From Curtobacterium sp. ZW137 (GTDB taxonomy: Bacteria; Actinomycetota; Actinomycetes; Actinomycetales; Microbacteriaceae), in contig NZ_RJKS01000006.1 in NCBI RefSeq assembly GCF_003762905.1, positions 1 through 64,000 on the forward strand: DNA of 64,000 bases, read 5' to 3'. Within the stretch, counting starts at the first letter, position 1; every line of letters starts with the position of its first letter. The notes beneath the pieces were generated by a model. It was not told where the DNA came from, did no database searches, and saw only the letters and a list, made by a program, of their open reading frames with translations. The translations under genes were made by a program, and so were the position numbers. Of the stretch, positions 1 through 13,550 are shown piece by piece.

Positions 1-348
1 ATTGTCTCCGGACGTCCCACAAGTGGAACGCCACGGGGTCAATAAATTGGCATTGACAATGTGCACGCTGTTGAGTTCTCAAGGACCAGACGCACTCCCC
101 GCTCGACCCGTAACAGGTTCCGCCAGAGAGGCATTCGTTCTTGGTTTGACCACCGGCGTCGTCGATCCGATTGGATCAGTGGCTCATCCCGAGGGAGAGA
201 ACCGGTGGAGTAGTCATCCTAGGCGTCGAAGCCGTCCAGCGCAAGGCCGGATCTGAACTCCAGTGGAAGGATGGTCCCGCTTGAGGGCCGACGTGCTCTG
301 GGCTTTCGCTCCAGCCGCTCCGCCGCACCTTTGGGGTGACGAGTGATT
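1..348 (-). promoter_or_regulatory. 5' leader of an rRNA operon (16S beyond left edge)
   Basis: No protein gene is credible here. Read on the minus strand, positions 82-67 give TTGAGAACTCAACAGC followed by a GTGCAC stretch and GTCAATGCCAATT. This is the conserved box found just before the 16S gene in many actinobacterial rRNA operons, where it is thought to take part in antitermination and RNase III processing. The 16S gene itself is not in the window, so the assignment is inferred. The position directly downstream of tyrS on the same strand is a known arrangement in Micrococcales. Two promoter candidates feed this leader and are listed separately. Confidence 0.7.
216..244 (-). promoter_or_regulatory. 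Candidate rRNA promoter P2
   Basis: On the minus strand a -35 element TTGCGC (244-239) and a -10 element TAGGAT (221-216) are separated by 17 nt. It lies inside the rRNA leader, downstream of the other candidate promoter, as expected for tandem rRNA promoters. Only the hexamers and spacing support it. Confidence 0.4.
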
Positions 349-378
349 ACTTTACGCAGGGGTCGGCGGGAGCGCCAA
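349..378 (-). promoter_or_regulatory. Candidate rRNA promoter P1
   Basis: On the minus strand TTGGCG (378-373) and TAAAGT (354-349) are separated by 18 nt. The position just past the tyrS terminator and upstream of the conserved rRNA leader box fits the main rRNA promoter. Confidence 0.45.
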
Positions 379-434
379 GCCAGCCCACATCCCGGGCGTG
401 TCGCATCCTGCAACACGCCGGCCCCGGACGCGCA

Positions 435-480
435 GAAGCCCGGTTCCGCAGGTGCGTGGGCACTGCGGGAACCGGGCTTC
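435..480 (-). terminator. tyrS terminator hairpin
   Basis: GAAGCCCGGTTCCGCA (435-450) pairs with TGCGGGAACCGGGCTTC (464-480), with a 13-nt loop. It starts 15 nt after the tyrS stop and separates tyrS from the rRNA promoters. Confidence 0.75.
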
Positions 481-494
481 CGGGCGTGGGTGGG

Positions 495-1814
495 TCAGCT
501 GGCGAGGGTCACGCCGGCGAGGGTCTTCTTGCCGCGACGGAGCACGAGCACTCCCCCGGGCAGGGCGAGTCCGGAAAGCGGTGCGGCCGCATCGTCGGCT
601 CGGGCGTTGTTCACGTAGACCCCGCCCTGGTCGATCGCGCGGCGCGCTTCGCCGAGGGACTTCACGAGTTCGGTCTCGACGAGCGCCTTCGCCAGGTCGG
701 CGTCGGGTGCGAGCGTCACCGACCCCGGCAGTTCGGCGATCGCCGCCCGGAGGGTGGGGCCGTCGAGTGCCTCCAGGTCACCGTTGCCGAACAGTGCCGC
801 GGAGGCGTCGATCGCCGCCTGGGTCGCGGTGACCCCGTGGACGAGCGCGGTGACCTCGAACGCGAGGGTCCGCTGGGCTACCCGCCGGAACGGTTCGTCC
901 GCGACGGCCTGCTCGAGCCGGTCGATCTCGGCGCGGGAGAGGAACGTGAACTCCCGCAACCGGGCGATCACGTCCGCATCCGCCGTGTTGAGCCAGAACT
1001 GGTACAGCGCGTACGGCGAGGTCATCTCCGCGTCGAGCCAGATCGCGTTGCCCTCGCTCTTGCCGAACTTCGTGCCGTCGGAGTTCGTGATGAGGGGCGT
1101 CCCCAGCGCGTGCACCGTCGCCCCCTCGGCACGCCGGATGAGCTCCGTCCCCGAGGTCAGGTTGCCCCACTGGTCCGACCCGCCGGTCTGCAGCGTGCAC
1201 CCGTACTGCAGGAAGAGCTCGCGGTAGTCCAGCCCCTGGAGGATCTGGTAACTGAACTCCGTGTAGCTGATCCCCGCGTCCGAGTTCAGCCGCGCGGAGA
1301 CGGCGTCCTTCTTGATCATCGAGTTCACGCGGAAGTACTTGCCGATGTCCCGGAGGAAGTCGATCGCGGACAGCGGTGCCGTCCAGTCGAGGTTGTTCAC
1401 CAGGCGCACACCGTTGTCGCCGTCCGGGCTGAGGAACCGGGAGACCTGTTCCTGCAGGCGCGACACCCACGACGCCACCGTTTCTCGGGTGTTCAGCGTG
1501 CGTTCGGCCGTTGGTCGCGGGTCACCGATCAGGCCGGTGGAACCGCCGACCAGTGCGAGCGGCTTGTGTCCGGCGAGCTGGAGCCGGCGCATCGTCAGCA
1601 GCTGCAGCAGGTTGCCGCAGTGCAGCGACGGCGCCGTGGGGTCGAAGCCGCAGTAGTACGTGATCGGCTCACCGTCGAGGGCCTCTTTGAGCGCGGTCTC
1701 GTCGGTCGAGACCTGCACCAGACCACGCCAGCGCAGTTCGTCCCACACCGAGGCGAAGGTGGGGTCGTTCTGCTGGCGCGTCAGGACATCGGGAGCGGTA
1801 TCACTGGACACCAC
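495..1814 (-). CDS. tyrS: Tyrosine--tRNA ligase
   Basis: This cytoplasmic class I aminoacyl-tRNA synthetase charges tRNA-Tyr. The 439-aa length is normal for the bacterial TyrRS family. The ATP-binding HIGH-like motif is PSLHCGNLL (about residues 62-70) and the KMSKS loop is KFGKSEGN (about residue 250). The last ~65 residues form an S4 RNA-binding domain. The start is GTG at 1814. The gene follows the DNA glycosylase gene by 44 nt and is followed by a strong hairpin, so it probably closes an argH-glycosylase-tyrS transcript. Confidence 0.95.
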   Translation of the reverse strand: MVSSDTAPDVLTRQQNDPTFASVWDELRWRGLVQVSTDETALKEALDGEPITYYCGFDPTAPSLHCGNLLQLLTMRRLQLAGHKPLALVGGSTGLIGDPRPTAERTLNTRETVASWVSRLQEQVSRFLSPDGDNGVRLVNNLDWTAPLSAIDFLRDIGKYFRVNSMIKKDAVSARLNSDAGISYTEFSYQILQGLDYRELFLQYGCTLQTGGSDQWGNLTSGTELIRRAEGATVHALGTPLITNSDGTKFGKSEGNAIWLDAEMTSPYALYQFWLNTADADVIARLREFTFLSRAEIDRLEQAVADEPFRRVAQRTLAFEVTALVHGVTATQAAIDASAALFGNGDLEALDGPTLRAAIAELPGSVTLAPDADLAKALVETELVKSLGEARRAIDQGGVYVNNARADDAAAPLSGLALPGGVLVLRRGKKTLAGVTLAS

Positions 1815-1858
1815 GCCATCGTAGCGGCGACCTCCGACGCGTCGAGCGCGGTGTCCGA

Positions 1859-5329
<3,471 letters not shown>

Positions 5330-5355
5330 GGGTTTTCTCCTAGGGGTGTTGGTTG

Positions 5356-6345
5356 TCAGTTGTTCGCGGCGGTCGCGGCCGTCGCGGCCGTCGCACCGGT
5401 CGCGGCGTTCGCGGCGTTCGCGGCGTTCGCGGCGAGGAGCCAGGCGAGGAGCGCCTTCTGGGCGTGCAGGCGGTTCTCCGCCTCGTCCCAGATGATGCTG
5501 CGCGGGCCGTCGATGACGTCGGCCGTGACCTCGTAGCCGCGGTCGGCCGGCAGGCAGTGCATGAACACCGCGTCGTCGGCTGCGTGCGCCATCAGCGCGT
5601 CGTCCACGCGGTAGTCCTTGAAGGTGTCGAGGCGCTGCTGCTTCTCGTCTTCCTTGCCCATCGACACCCAGGTGTCGGTGACCACGACGTCGGCGCCCGC
5701 CACGGCGGCGACCGGGTCGGTCACGACGAGCACGGAACCGCCGGTCTCGGCGGCGCGGTGCTCGGCGTCCGTCACGACCTGCGCAGCCGGGGAGAACTCG
5801 GACGGCGATGCGACCCGGACGTGCATGCCGGCAGTCGCTGCCGCGAGCAGGTACGACTGCGCCATGTTGCTCGCGCCGTCGCCGACGAAGGCGATGGTCT
5901 GCCCCGCGAGCGTTCCACGGTGCTCGCGGATCGTCAGAAGGTCCGCGAGCAGCTGGCACGGGTGGAAGTCGTCGGACAGCGCGTTGACGACGGGCACCGT
6001 GGTGCCTGCCGCCATCTCCTCGAGCCCGGCCTGGCCGTACGTGCGCCAGACGATGGCGGACACCATGCGCTCCAGCACCCGGGCGGTGTCGGAGGGGGTC
6101 TCCTTGCCGCCGAGCTGGCTGTTCGCGGTCGAGATGATCAGCGGGCTGCCGCCGAGGTCGCTGATGCCGACGTGGAACGACACCCGGGTCCGGGTGGACG
6201 ACTTGTCGAAGATCACGGCGACGCTCTGCGGACCGGCGAGCGGCTTCGCGGCCCAGCGGTCCCGCTTCATCTCGACCGCGAGGTCGAGGATGGCGGACTG
6301 CTCGGCCTGGGAGAGGTCGTCGTCGCGGAGGAAGTGGCGGGTCAT
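5356..6345 (-). CDS. argF: Ornithine carbamoyltransferase
   Basis: Transfers the carbamoyl group from carbamoyl phosphate to ornithine, giving citrulline. The carbamoyl-phosphate site STRTR, the HPCQ motif, DTWVSMG and the HCLP loop are all present. The protein is 329 aa. The ATG overlaps the argD stop (ATGA). Odd feature: the normal fold ends around LLAWLLA and is followed by about 24 residues of Ala/Asn/Thr only, encoded by 9-bp tandem repeats. The tail is not part of the family fold and may vary between strains. Confidence 0.95.
   Translation of the reverse strand: MTRHFLRDDDLSQAEQSAILDLAVEMKRDRWAAKPLAGPQSVAVIFDKSSTRTRVSFHVGISDLGGSPLIISTANSQLGGKETPSDTARVLERMVSAIVWRTYGQAGLEEMAAGTTVPVVNALSDDFHPCQLLADLLTIREHRGTLAGQTIAFVGDGASNMAQSYLLAAATAGMHVRVASPSEFSPAAQVVTDAEHRAAETGGSVLVVTDPVAAVAGADVVVTDTWVSMGKEDEKQQRLDTFKDYRVDDALMAHAADDAVFMHCLPADRGYEVTADVIDGPRSIIWDEAENRLHAQKALLAWLLAANAANAANAATGATAATAATAANN
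5362..5436. repeat. 9-bp tandem repeat in the argF 3' end
   Basis: About eight degenerate copies of a 9-bp unit (GTCGCGGCC / TTCGCGGCG on the plus strand) encode an Ala-Ala-Asn / Ala-Ala-Thr tail on ArgF. Since the unit is a multiple of three, copy-number change would keep the frame. Confidence 0.8.
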
Positions 6346-7556
6346 GCGGAGGTCTCCTGGACTGCGGTCATGCTCGCCGCCAGGATCGCGAGGAACTCGT
6401 CGATCTCGGCGTCGGACACGATGAGCGGCGGTGCGATGCGCAGGCTCGACTCGTTGGGGGCGTTGACGATCAGGCCGCGCTCGAGCGCGGCGGCCGAGAT
6501 CGCGGCGGCGACGGGCAGGTGCAGCCCGACGCCGATGAGGAGGCCCTGTCCGCGGACTTCCTCCACGAGCGGGGACCCGATCGCGGCGATGCCGGCACGG
6601 ATGCGCTCGCCCTTGGTCACCGCGGCGTCCACCAGTCCGGCGGACTCGATCTCGCCGAGCACCGCGTTCGCGACGCGGGTCCCGAGCGGGTTGCCGCCGA
6701 AGGTCGAGCCGTGCTGGCCGGCCGAGAAGAGGTCGGAGGCGTGGCCGAACGTCACGAGGGCGCCGATCGGGAAGCCACCCGCGATGCCCTTCGCGACGGT
6801 GATGGCATCCGGGACCACGCCGAGGTGCTGGAAGGCGAACCACGAGCCCGTCCGGCCGACGCCGGTCTGGATCTCGTCGAGGATCAGCAGTGCGCCGTGC
6901 TCCTCGGTCAGCTTCCGAGCGGCGACGAGGAAGCCCTCGGGGAGGTCGACGACGCCGGCCTCGCCCTTGATCGGCTCGATGAAGAGCGCGGCGACGGTGT
7001 CGTCGATCGCGTGCTCGAGCGCTTCGATCGAGGTGTCGATGTGCTCGACACCCGGGATCATCGGCAGGAAATCCGCCTGCAGGGCCGGTTTGCCGGTGAG
7101 CGCGAGGGCACCCATCGTCCGGCCGTGGAAGGCCTGCTGCAGCGCGAGGATGCGCGTCTTGCGGCCGTCCTTCCCCCGGTTCAGGCGGGCGAGCTTGAAC
7201 GCTGCCTCGTTCGCCTCGGCGCCGGAGTTGCCGAAGTACACGCGGCCGGCGTCACCGGCACCGGAGATGCGCTTGAGGCGCTCGGCGAGCTCGAGCTGCG
7301 GCGGCGTCGCGAAGTAGTTCGAGACGTGCACGAGCTTGGCTGCCTGGTCGGCGATCGCCTCGACGAGCGCGGGGTGCGCGTGCCCGAGGGAGTTCACCGC
7401 GATGCCGGCGAGGAAGTCGAGGTACTCGTTGCCGTCGACGTCCCAGACCCGGCAGCCCTGGCCGCGCTCGAGCATGATCTTCGGCGGGGTCAGGGATCGC
7501 ATCAGCGACGCCCCGAACCGGTCGTTCCAGGTCTCGGTCTGCGTCTCGGTGCTCAC
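6342..7556 (-). CDS. argD: Acetylornithine aminotransferase
   Basis: PLP-dependent class III aminotransferase converting N-acetylglutamate semialdehyde to N-acetylornithine. The 404-aa protein shows [11 protein letters not shown] for cofactor phosphate binding, the [12 protein letters not shown] loop with the PLP-contacting Asp, and the Schiff-base Lys in [13 protein letters not shown]. The GTG start at 7556 makes a GTGA overlap with the argB stop and has AAGGGG upstream. Confidence 0.95.
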   Translation of the reverse strand: MSTETQTETWNDRFGASLMRSLTPPKIMLERGQGCRVWDVDGNEYLDFLAGIAVNSLGHAHPALVEAIADQAAKLVHVSNYFATPPQLELAERLKRISGAGDAGRVYFGNSGAEANEAAFKLARLNRGKDGRKTRILALQQAFHGRTMGALALTGKPALQADFLPMIPGVEHIDTSIEALEHAIDDTVAALFIEPIKGEAGVVDLPEGFLVAARKLTEEHGALLILDEIQTGVGRTGSWFAFQHLGVVPDAITVAKGIAGGFPIGALVTFGHASDLFSAGQHGSTFGGNPLGTRVANAVLGEIESAGLVDAAVTKGERIRAGIAAIGSPLVEEVRGQGLLIGVGLHLPVAAAISAAALERGLIVNAPNESSLRIAPPLIVSDAEIDEFLAILAASMTAVQETSA

Positions 7557-8578
7557 CGTGCGTTCCCCTTCGTGTCGCTGCTGTCTGCTGGGTGCTGGAT
7601 CGGGCTCGCGGGACCGCGTCGGCCGATCTCGGCGTGGGTGTTCTGGTTCTCGGTTCGTCGGCTCGGGTCCGGGATCACCTCGGTGCCCGCGCCGCGGAGG
7701 GTGAAGACCTCGAGCAGGATCGAGTGCGGGATCCGGCCGTCGATGATGGTCGCGCCGCCGACCCCGCCGACCACGGCGTCGAGGCACGCGGTCATCTTCG
7801 GGATCATCCCGGACTCGAGCGACGGCAGGAGCTCGCGGAGTTCCTCGACTGCGATGAGGTCGATGATCGAGTCGCGGTCGGGCCAGTTGCGGTACAGCCC
7901 GGGGACGTCGGTCAGCATCATCAGCTTCGAGGCACCGAGTGCGATCGCCAGCGCTGCGGCTGCGGCGTCGGCGTTCACGTTGAGCGCCTGGTCCGGGTGG
8001 GCGTCGTCGATCGCGATGCTCGACACGACCGGGATCTGGTTCGCCCGGATCGCCGCGAGGACGCCGGACGGGTCGACGTGGGTGATGTCGCCGACGTGGC
8101 CGAGGTCGAAGTGCTCGCCGTCCACGACGACGCCCTTCTTCTCGCCGGTGAACAGCGACCCGCCGTCGCCGAACACCCCGACGCCGAGGCCGTCGCCGTG
8201 CTCGTTCATCAGCTCGACGATCTCGCGGTTGACCTCACCCGCCAGGACGTCCCGGACGACCGTGATCGCCTCGGTCGTCGTGACGCGGTAACCACCGCGG
8301 AACTCGGACTGGATGCCCTGCTCCTTGAGCGCGGCGGAGATCTGCGGCCCGCCGCCGTGCACCACGACCGGGTGCAGCCCGGCGTAGCGGAGGTAGACCA
8401 TGTCCTCGGCGAACGCCCGCTTGAGGTCGTCGTTCACCATCGCGTTGCCGCCGAACTTGACGACGACGATCTTGCCCGAGAACCGCTTCAGCCACGGCAG
8501 GGACTCGATCAGGGTGGCGGCCTTGACGGCGGCCAGCTCGTGCTCTTCCTGTTTCGACAGGGCGTCTCCGGTGCCCAT
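7553..8578 (-). CDS. argB: Acetylglutamate kinase
   Basis: Phosphorylates N-acetylglutamate, the committed and usually arginine-inhibited step. Amino acid kinase fold motifs are KIVVVKFGGNAMVND, VVHGGGPQI and the C-terminal MIPKM region. The protein is 341 aa because of a hydrophilic tail of roughly 35-40 residues after GTEVIPDPS that most ArgB proteins lack. The tail runs up to argD and its function is unknown. The ATG shares one base with the argJ stop (TGATG). Confidence 0.95.
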   Translation of the reverse strand: MGTGDALSKQEEHELAAVKAATLIESLPWLKRFSGKIVVVKFGGNAMVNDDLKRAFAEDMVYLRYAGLHPVVVHGGGPQISAALKEQGIQSEFRGGYRVTTTEAITVVRDVLAGEVNREIVELMNEHGDGLGVGVFGDGGSLFTGEKKGVVVDGEHFDLGHVGDITHVDPSGVLAAIRANQIPVVSSIAIDDAHPDQALNVNADAAAAALAIALGASKLMMLTDVPGLYRNWPDRDSIIDLIAVEELRELLPSLESGMIPKMTACLDAVVGGVGGATIIDGRIPHSILLEVFTLRGAGTEVIPDPSRRTENQNTHAEIGRRGPASPIQHPADSSDTKGNAR

Positions 8579-9891
8579 CAGCTGGAGTACGCGCTGTTCT
8601 CGTGGACGTAGTCGTGCGTCAGGTCGTTCGTCAGGATGGTCGCCGCGTACGGTCCCACCCCGAGGTCGATCAGCACGTCGGTGTCGCGGGGCGTCAGGTC
8701 GACCTCGTCGCTCGGGCGGTCCGGGGCGCCGGCGTGGCAGACCCGGATGCCGTTCATCGACACGTCGACCGCGTAGGGGTCGAACTCGGCGTCGGTCGTG
8801 CCGATCGCTGCGAGGACCCGGCCCCAGTTCGGGTCGTTGCCGAACACCGCTGCCTTGAACAGGTTGTTCCGCGCGACGCTGCGGCCGACGGTGACCGCGT
8901 CGTCTTCGCTCGCGGCGTTCACCACGTGGATCGCGATGTCGTGGCTCGCGCCCTCGGCGTCCTGCTGGAGCTGCCGGGCGAGGTCCGCGCACACGGCGGT
9001 CAGCGCTTCCTGGAAGTCGCCGACTTCCGGCGTGACACCCGAGGCGCCGGAGGACATCAGGACCACCGTGTCGTTCGTCGACATGCAGCCGTCCGAGTCG
9101 ACCCGGTCGAACGTGACCCGGGTGGCGGCGCGGAGTGCCTGGTCGAGTTCGTCGGACCCGAGGAGCGCGTCGGTGGTGATCACGACGAGCATCGTCGCGA
9201 GGCCCGGCGCGAGCATGCCAGCGCCCTTGGCCATGCCGCCGACGGTCCAGCCGTCTTCGGTGACCTCGGACTGCTTCGCCTTCGTGTCCGTGGTCATGAT
9301 CGCCGTGGCCGCGTCCGGGCCGCCGGTCTCCGACAGGGCGTCCTTGGTGAGTGCGACGCCGTGCAGGACGTGGTCGCGGAAGGTCTGGTCGCCGACACCG
9401 ATGAGGCCGGTCGAGCAGACGACGACGTCGCCGGCACCGATCCCGAGGGACTCGGCCACCGCCTCCGCCGTCATGTGCGTGGTCTGGAACCCGAAGGCCC
9501 CGGTGAAGCAGTTCGCGCCGCCGGAGTTGAGGAACACGGCACGGGCGATGCCGTCGCCGACGACCTGGCGGGACCAGATCACCGGGTGGGCCTGCGCGCG
9601 GTTGCTCGTGAAGACCGCGGCGACCGCGGCTTCGGGGCCGTCGTTGACGACGAGGGCGACGTCCGGGGTGCCGCTCGCCTTGAGGCCGGCGGTGGCGCCG
9701 GCAGCGCGGAAGCCGGCCGCTGCGGTGACGCCCTGTCCGGCGGTGACAGCCTGTCCGGCAGTCGCGTCGGTGTCGGCCTGGGCCCCCTCGTGCCGGTTCC
9801 GGTCGGACGCGGAGCCTGCGGAGCGGCCGTCCGGCCGAGTGCGCGGGGAGAGGGTCGGCTCGGTCTGGTCCTGCTTGCTGGCGTCGGTCAC
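8578..9891 (-). CDS. argJ: Bifunctional glutamate N-acetyltransferase / ornithine acetyltransferase
   Basis: Makes N-acetylglutamate and recycles the acetyl group from N-acetylornithine. ArgJ self-cleaves before a Thr, and the motif [16 protein letters not shown] (about residues 225-240) contains that Ala-Thr site. The 437-aa protein has an unusual low-complexity N-terminal stretch (about residues 8-50, rich in Arg, Asp, Gly and Ala) before the conserved [12 protein letters not shown] start of the fold. The GTG start overlaps the argC stop as GTGA. The monofunctional alternative cannot be excluded by reading alone. Confidence 0.93.
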   Translation of the reverse strand: MTDASKQDQTEPTLSPRTRPDGRSAGSASDRNRHEGAQADTDATAGQAVTAGQGVTAAAGFRAAGATAGLKASGTPDVALVVNDGPEAAVAAVFTSNRAQAHPVIWSRQVVGDGIARAVFLNSGGANCFTGAFGFQTTHMTAEAVAESLGIGAGDVVVCSTGLIGVGDQTFRDHVLHGVALTKDALSETGGPDAATAIMTTDTKAKQSEVTEDGWTVGGMAKGAGMLAPGLATMLVVITTDALLGSDELDQALRAATRVTFDRVDSDGCMSTNDTVVLMSSGASGVTPEVGDFQEALTAVCADLARQLQQDAEGASHDIAIHVVNAASEDDAVTVGRSVARNNLFKAAVFGNDPNWGRVLAAIGTTDAEFDPYAVDVSMNGIRVCHAGAPDRPSDEVDLTPRDTDVLIDLGVGPYAATILTNDLTHDYVHENSAYSS

Positions 9892-10985
9892 GGTGCGACT
9901 CCGTCCACGCTGAGGCCGAGGGTCTCGGGGAACCCGAGTGCGATGTTCGCCGACTGCACCGCGGCACCGCCGGTCCCCTTGGCGAGGTTGTCGAGTGCGC
10001 TGACCGCGATGACCCGGCCCGCGGCTTCGTCCACGGCGAGCCCGACGAGCGCGGTGTTCGCACCGATCGTGTCCGCGACGCGGGGGGACTCGCCCTCCGG
10101 CAGCAGGTGCACGAACGGCTCGTCCGCGTAGGCCTGCTCCCAGGCGAGGCGGACGTCCCGCGCGCTGACGCCCGGAGCCAGCTTGGCCGTCGTCGTCGCG
10201 AGGATCCCCCGCGACATCGGCACGAGCACCGGGGTGAACGAGATCGTCACGTCCGAGGCGCCGGCAGCCCGCAGGTTCTGCTGGATCTCCGGGATGTGCC
10301 GGTGGGTCCCACCGACCGCGTAGGCGCTGGCCGAGCCCATGATCTCCGACGCGAGGTAGGTCGGCGCGAGCTTCTTGCCGGCACCGGAGGGCCCGACGCT
10401 CAGCACGGCGACGATGTCGTCGGACTGGACGAGCCCGGCCTGGATCCCCGGCTGGATGCCGAGCGTCACCGCGGTGACGTTGCACCCGGGGACCGCGATC
10501 CGCTTCGTGCTCGCGAGCTCGGTCCGCTGGCGGCTCTGCGCGACGATGTCGTCGACGTCACGCCACTCGTCAGCCGATCCGGGAGCCGGTGCCGCGTGCA
10601 GGAGCTCCGGCAGGCCGTAGGTCCACGCCCCGAACCAGTCCCCGCCGTAGAACGCTTCCCACGCCGCCGGGTCCGTGAGCCGGTGGTCCGCGCCGCAGTC
10701 CACGACGAGGGTGTCCTCCTCGAGCTCCGCCGTGATCGCGCCCGACTGGCCGTGCGGCAGCGCCAGGAACACCACGTCGTGCCCGCGGAGGTTCGCCGCC
10801 GTCGTCTCGACCAGGGTCAGGTGCGACAGCGAACGGAGGTGCGGCTGGGTCGCGATGAGCGGCTGCCCCGCGTTCGAGAACGCGGTCACCGTCCTGACGT
10901 CGAACTCGGGATGGGCGGAGAGGATGCGCAGCAGCTCACCGCCCGCGTAGCCGCTGGCTCCCGCCACGGCGACGGATACGGACAT
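9888..10985 (-). CDS. argC: N-acetyl-gamma-glutamyl-phosphate reductase
   Basis: NADPH-dependent reduction of N-acetylglutamyl phosphate to the semialdehyde. The N-terminal Rossmann motif is [14 protein letters not shown]. The active-site Cys lies in [12 protein letters not shown] (about residue 159), with the conserved SGAGKK downstream. It is 365 aa, with AAGGTGG just before the ATG. It begins 75 nt after pheT. I see no convincing promoter or ARG box in that gap, so read-through from pheST is possible. Confidence 0.95.
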   Translation of the reverse strand: MSVSVAVAGASGYAGGELLRILSAHPEFDVRTVTAFSNAGQPLIATQPHLRSLSHLTLVETTAANLRGHDVVFLALPHGQSGAITAELEEDTLVVDCGADHRLTDPAAWEAFYGGDWFGAWTYGLPELLHAAPAPGSADEWRDVDDIVAQSRQRTELASTKRIAVPGCNVTAVTLGIQPGIQAGLVQSDDIVAVLSVGPSGAGKKLAPTYLASEIMGSASAYAVGGTHRHIPEIQQNLRAAGASDVTISFTPVLVPMSRGILATTTAKLAPGVSARDVRLAWEQAYADEPFVHLLPEGESPRVADTIGANTALVGLAVDEAAGRVIAVSALDNLAKGTGGAAVQSANIALGFPETLGLSVDGVAP

Positions 10986-11060
10986 GGGATTCCACCTTTG
11001 GTCGGACTGTTCGTCGAGAGATCGGAGGCGGCGGCCCCGGGCGGTGCTGTCCCAGTGGGA

Positions 11061-13550
11061 TCAGTCGCGCAGGGTCGCCCCGAATCGCTCGCCGGCACGT
11101 CGGACTGCGCCGTCACGGGCCTCAGAGGCCTCGGCAGCGGTCAGGGTGCGGTCCGTGGCACGGAAGCGCAGCGCGAACGTCAGGGACTTCTGTCCCTCGT
11201 CCACGCCGGAGCCCCGGTAGTCATCCACGAGGCGAGCATACTCCAAGAGCTCTCCGGCACCAGTCCGGACGGCATCCAGTACTTCGCCCGCCGGTACCTC
11301 GGCTCCGACCACCAGGGAGAGGTCCTGGGTGGCCGCGGGGTACGACACGATCGGTGCAACGGACACGACGTCCGGCACCGCGGCGACGACCGCGTCGAGG
11401 TCGATCTCGACGACGGCGACGACCCGCGGGAGGTCCGCCGCGGCCGTCAGCTCGGGCAGGAGCTCCCCCGCGACGCCGACGACCGAGTCGCCGACGAGCA
11501 GTGACGCCGCGCGGCCCGGGTGCAGCGACGGGTGCGACGTCTGCGCCACGGTCAGCTCGGCGCCGGCCGCCCACGCGACGGTCCGTGCGACGTCGAGTGC
11601 GTCCGCGATGCCGAACGACTCGGGCTGCGTGCCGGGCTGCTTCCCGACGCGGTGGCCGGTGAGGAGCGCGGACACGTGGAAGGGCTGCGCGGGGAGCGAG
11701 GCGTCGAGTGCTCGGAGCGTGTCCGCGCCGGGGTGCGCGGCACCCGCCGGGACCTCGGTCGTGCCGAGCTCGGCGTCCGTCGGGAGGAACACCCGCGACG
11801 TCTCGTACACCGCGACGTCCACGAGCCCGCGGGAGACGTTCCGACGTGCGACGTCCAGGAGCGCCGGGATGCCGCTGCGGCGCAGGAGGTTCTGCTCGCT
11901 GTCCAGGGCGTTCGCGAGCACGACGCTCGGACCGCCGGCCGGGTCGATGCCCGGGTACGCCGCGGTGGTCGCCGCGGACACGAAGGGGGCGGTGACGACC
12001 TCGAACAGGCCATCGGCAGCCAACGCCGCCGACACCCGGCGGAGCGCCCGCTGGTGCGTCGAGAGACCGCGGCCGGGAGGGGCGACGGGGAGCACACTCG
12101 GGATGCGGTCGTAGCCGACGATGCGCGCGACTTCTTCCACCAGGGTGGTGTCGTCGGTCAGGTCGGGGCGCCAGGTCGGCGGCGTCACCGCCAGCTGCTC
12201 ACCGTCGACGTCGACCGTGGCGCCGATCGCGCGCAGGGTCTCGATGACCTCGGCGTCGGTGTACTCGACGCCGACGAGCTCGGACGGACGGGACAGGCGC
12301 ATCGTCACGACGGGCCGGGGCGCGTCGTCGACGAGCGTCGAGCCGAGGGCGTCCGCGGTGCCGCCGGCGAGCTCGACGAGGAGTTCGACGGCACGGTTCG
12401 CCGCGGCTTCGGCGACGAGCGGGTCGACGCCCCGCTCGAAGCGCCGCGACGCCTCGCTCGGGAGCTTGTGCCGACGGGCGGTGCGCGCGATGGAGACCTG
12501 GTCGAAACCGGCTGCCTCGATCAGGACGTCCGTCGTGGTGCCGGAGAGCTCGGTACGGGCGCCGCCCATCACCCCGGCGAGCCCGACGGGGCCGTCGTCG
12601 TCGGTGATGACGAGGTCTTCGGGGTCGAGCTCCCGGGTGACGTCGTCGAGGGTCGTCAGGGTCTCCCCCGGTGCTGCACGACGGACCCCGAGGCCGCCGG
12701 CGACCTTCGCGAGGTCGTAGCCGTGCAGGGGCTGCCCGAGCTCGAACATGACGTAGTTCGTGATGTCGACGGGCAGCGAGATGGAGCGGACGCCGACGAG
12801 TGCCAGGCGCGACACCATCCAGGCCGGTGTCGGCTTGGTGGCGTCGATGCCGCGCACGACACGGGTGACGAAGGTGCTCGAGCCGACGCGGCCGCGGATC
12901 GGGGCGTCGTCGGTGATCGTGACCGAGAAGCCCTCTCCGGTGCGCGGCGGCACCCGGTCCACCGGGTCGTGGAAGGACACACCGGTGGCGTGGGCGTACT
13001 CACGCGCGACGCCGCGCATGCTCAGCGCGTAGCCACGGTCCGGGGTGACGTTGATCTCGACCGCCGCGTCGTCGAGGCCGAGGAGCGCGATGGCGTCTTC
13101 CCCGACGGACGGCTCCATGCCGAGGTCCGCGAACCGGAGGATGCCGTCGTGCTCGTCGCCGAGCCCGAGTTCACGGGCCGAGGCGATCATGCCGTCGGAC
13201 ACGTGGCCGTAGGTCTTGCGCGCAGCGATCGGGAACGGCCCGGGCAGCACGGCACCGGGGAGCGTGACGACGACGAGGTCGCCGACGTCGAAGTTGTGCG
13301 CACCGCAGACGATGCCGCGGGGCTCGGGCTCGCCGACGTCCACCTGGCACCAGTTGATCGTCTTGCCGTTCTTCTGCGGCTCCGGGACGCGCTCGAGCAC
13401 CCGGCCGACCACGACGGGTCCGGTCAGGTCGTAGGTGTGGACGGCTTCCTCTTCGAAGCCGACCGACACGAGCGCCGCGTGGACGTGCTCGAGGGTGGCG
13501 TCGTCGGGGAGGTCGACCGACTCACCGAGCCAGCGGAGTGGGACGCGCAT
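11061..13550 (-). CDS. pheT: Phenylalanine--tRNA ligase beta subunit
   Basis: Beta subunit of the alpha2-beta2 enzyme, which provides tRNA recognition and editing. At 829 aa it has the full domain series: an N-terminal EMAP-type tRNA-binding domain (about 40-150, with VVVGRVLERVPEP), the B3/B4 editing domain, B5, and a C-terminal FDX-ACB anticodon-binding domain from about 735 (YPAATQDLSLVV). The start shares one base with the pheS stop (TGATG), the usual coupling. Confidence 0.95.
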   Translation of the reverse strand: MRVPLRWLGESVDLPDDATLEHVHAALVSVGFEEEAVHTYDLTGPVVVGRVLERVPEPQKNGKTINWCQVDVGEPEPRGIVCGAHNFDVGDLVVVTLPGAVLPGPFPIAARKTYGHVSDGMIASARELGLGDEHDGILRFADLGMEPSVGEDAIALLGLDDAAVEINVTPDRGYALSMRGVAREYAHATGVSFHDPVDRVPPRTGEGFSVTITDDAPIRGRVGSSTFVTRVVRGIDATKPTPAWMVSRLALVGVRSISLPVDITNYVMFELGQPLHGYDLAKVAGGLGVRRAAPGETLTTLDDVTRELDPEDLVITDDDGPVGLAGVMGGARTELSGTTTDVLIEAAGFDQVSIARTARRHKLPSEASRRFERGVDPLVAEAAANRAVELLVELAGGTADALGSTLVDDAPRPVVTMRLSRPSELVGVEYTDAEVIETLRAIGATVDVDGEQLAVTPPTWRPDLTDDTTLVEEVARIVGYDRIPSVLPVAPPGRGLSTHQRALRRVSAALAADGLFEVVTAPFVSAATTAAYPGIDPAGGPSVVLANALDSEQNLLRRSGIPALLDVARRNVSRGLVDVAVYETSRVFLPTDAELGTTEVPAGAAHPGADTLRALDASLPAQPFHVSALLTGHRVGKQPGTQPESFGIADALDVARTVAWAAGAELTVAQTSHPSLHPGRAASLLVGDSVVGVAGELLPELTAAADLPRVVAVVEIDLDAVVAAVPDVVSVAPIVSYPAATQDLSLVVGAEVPAGEVLDAVRTGAGELLEYARLVDDYRGSGVDEGQKSLTFALRFRATDRTLTAAEASEARDGAVRRAGERFGATLRD

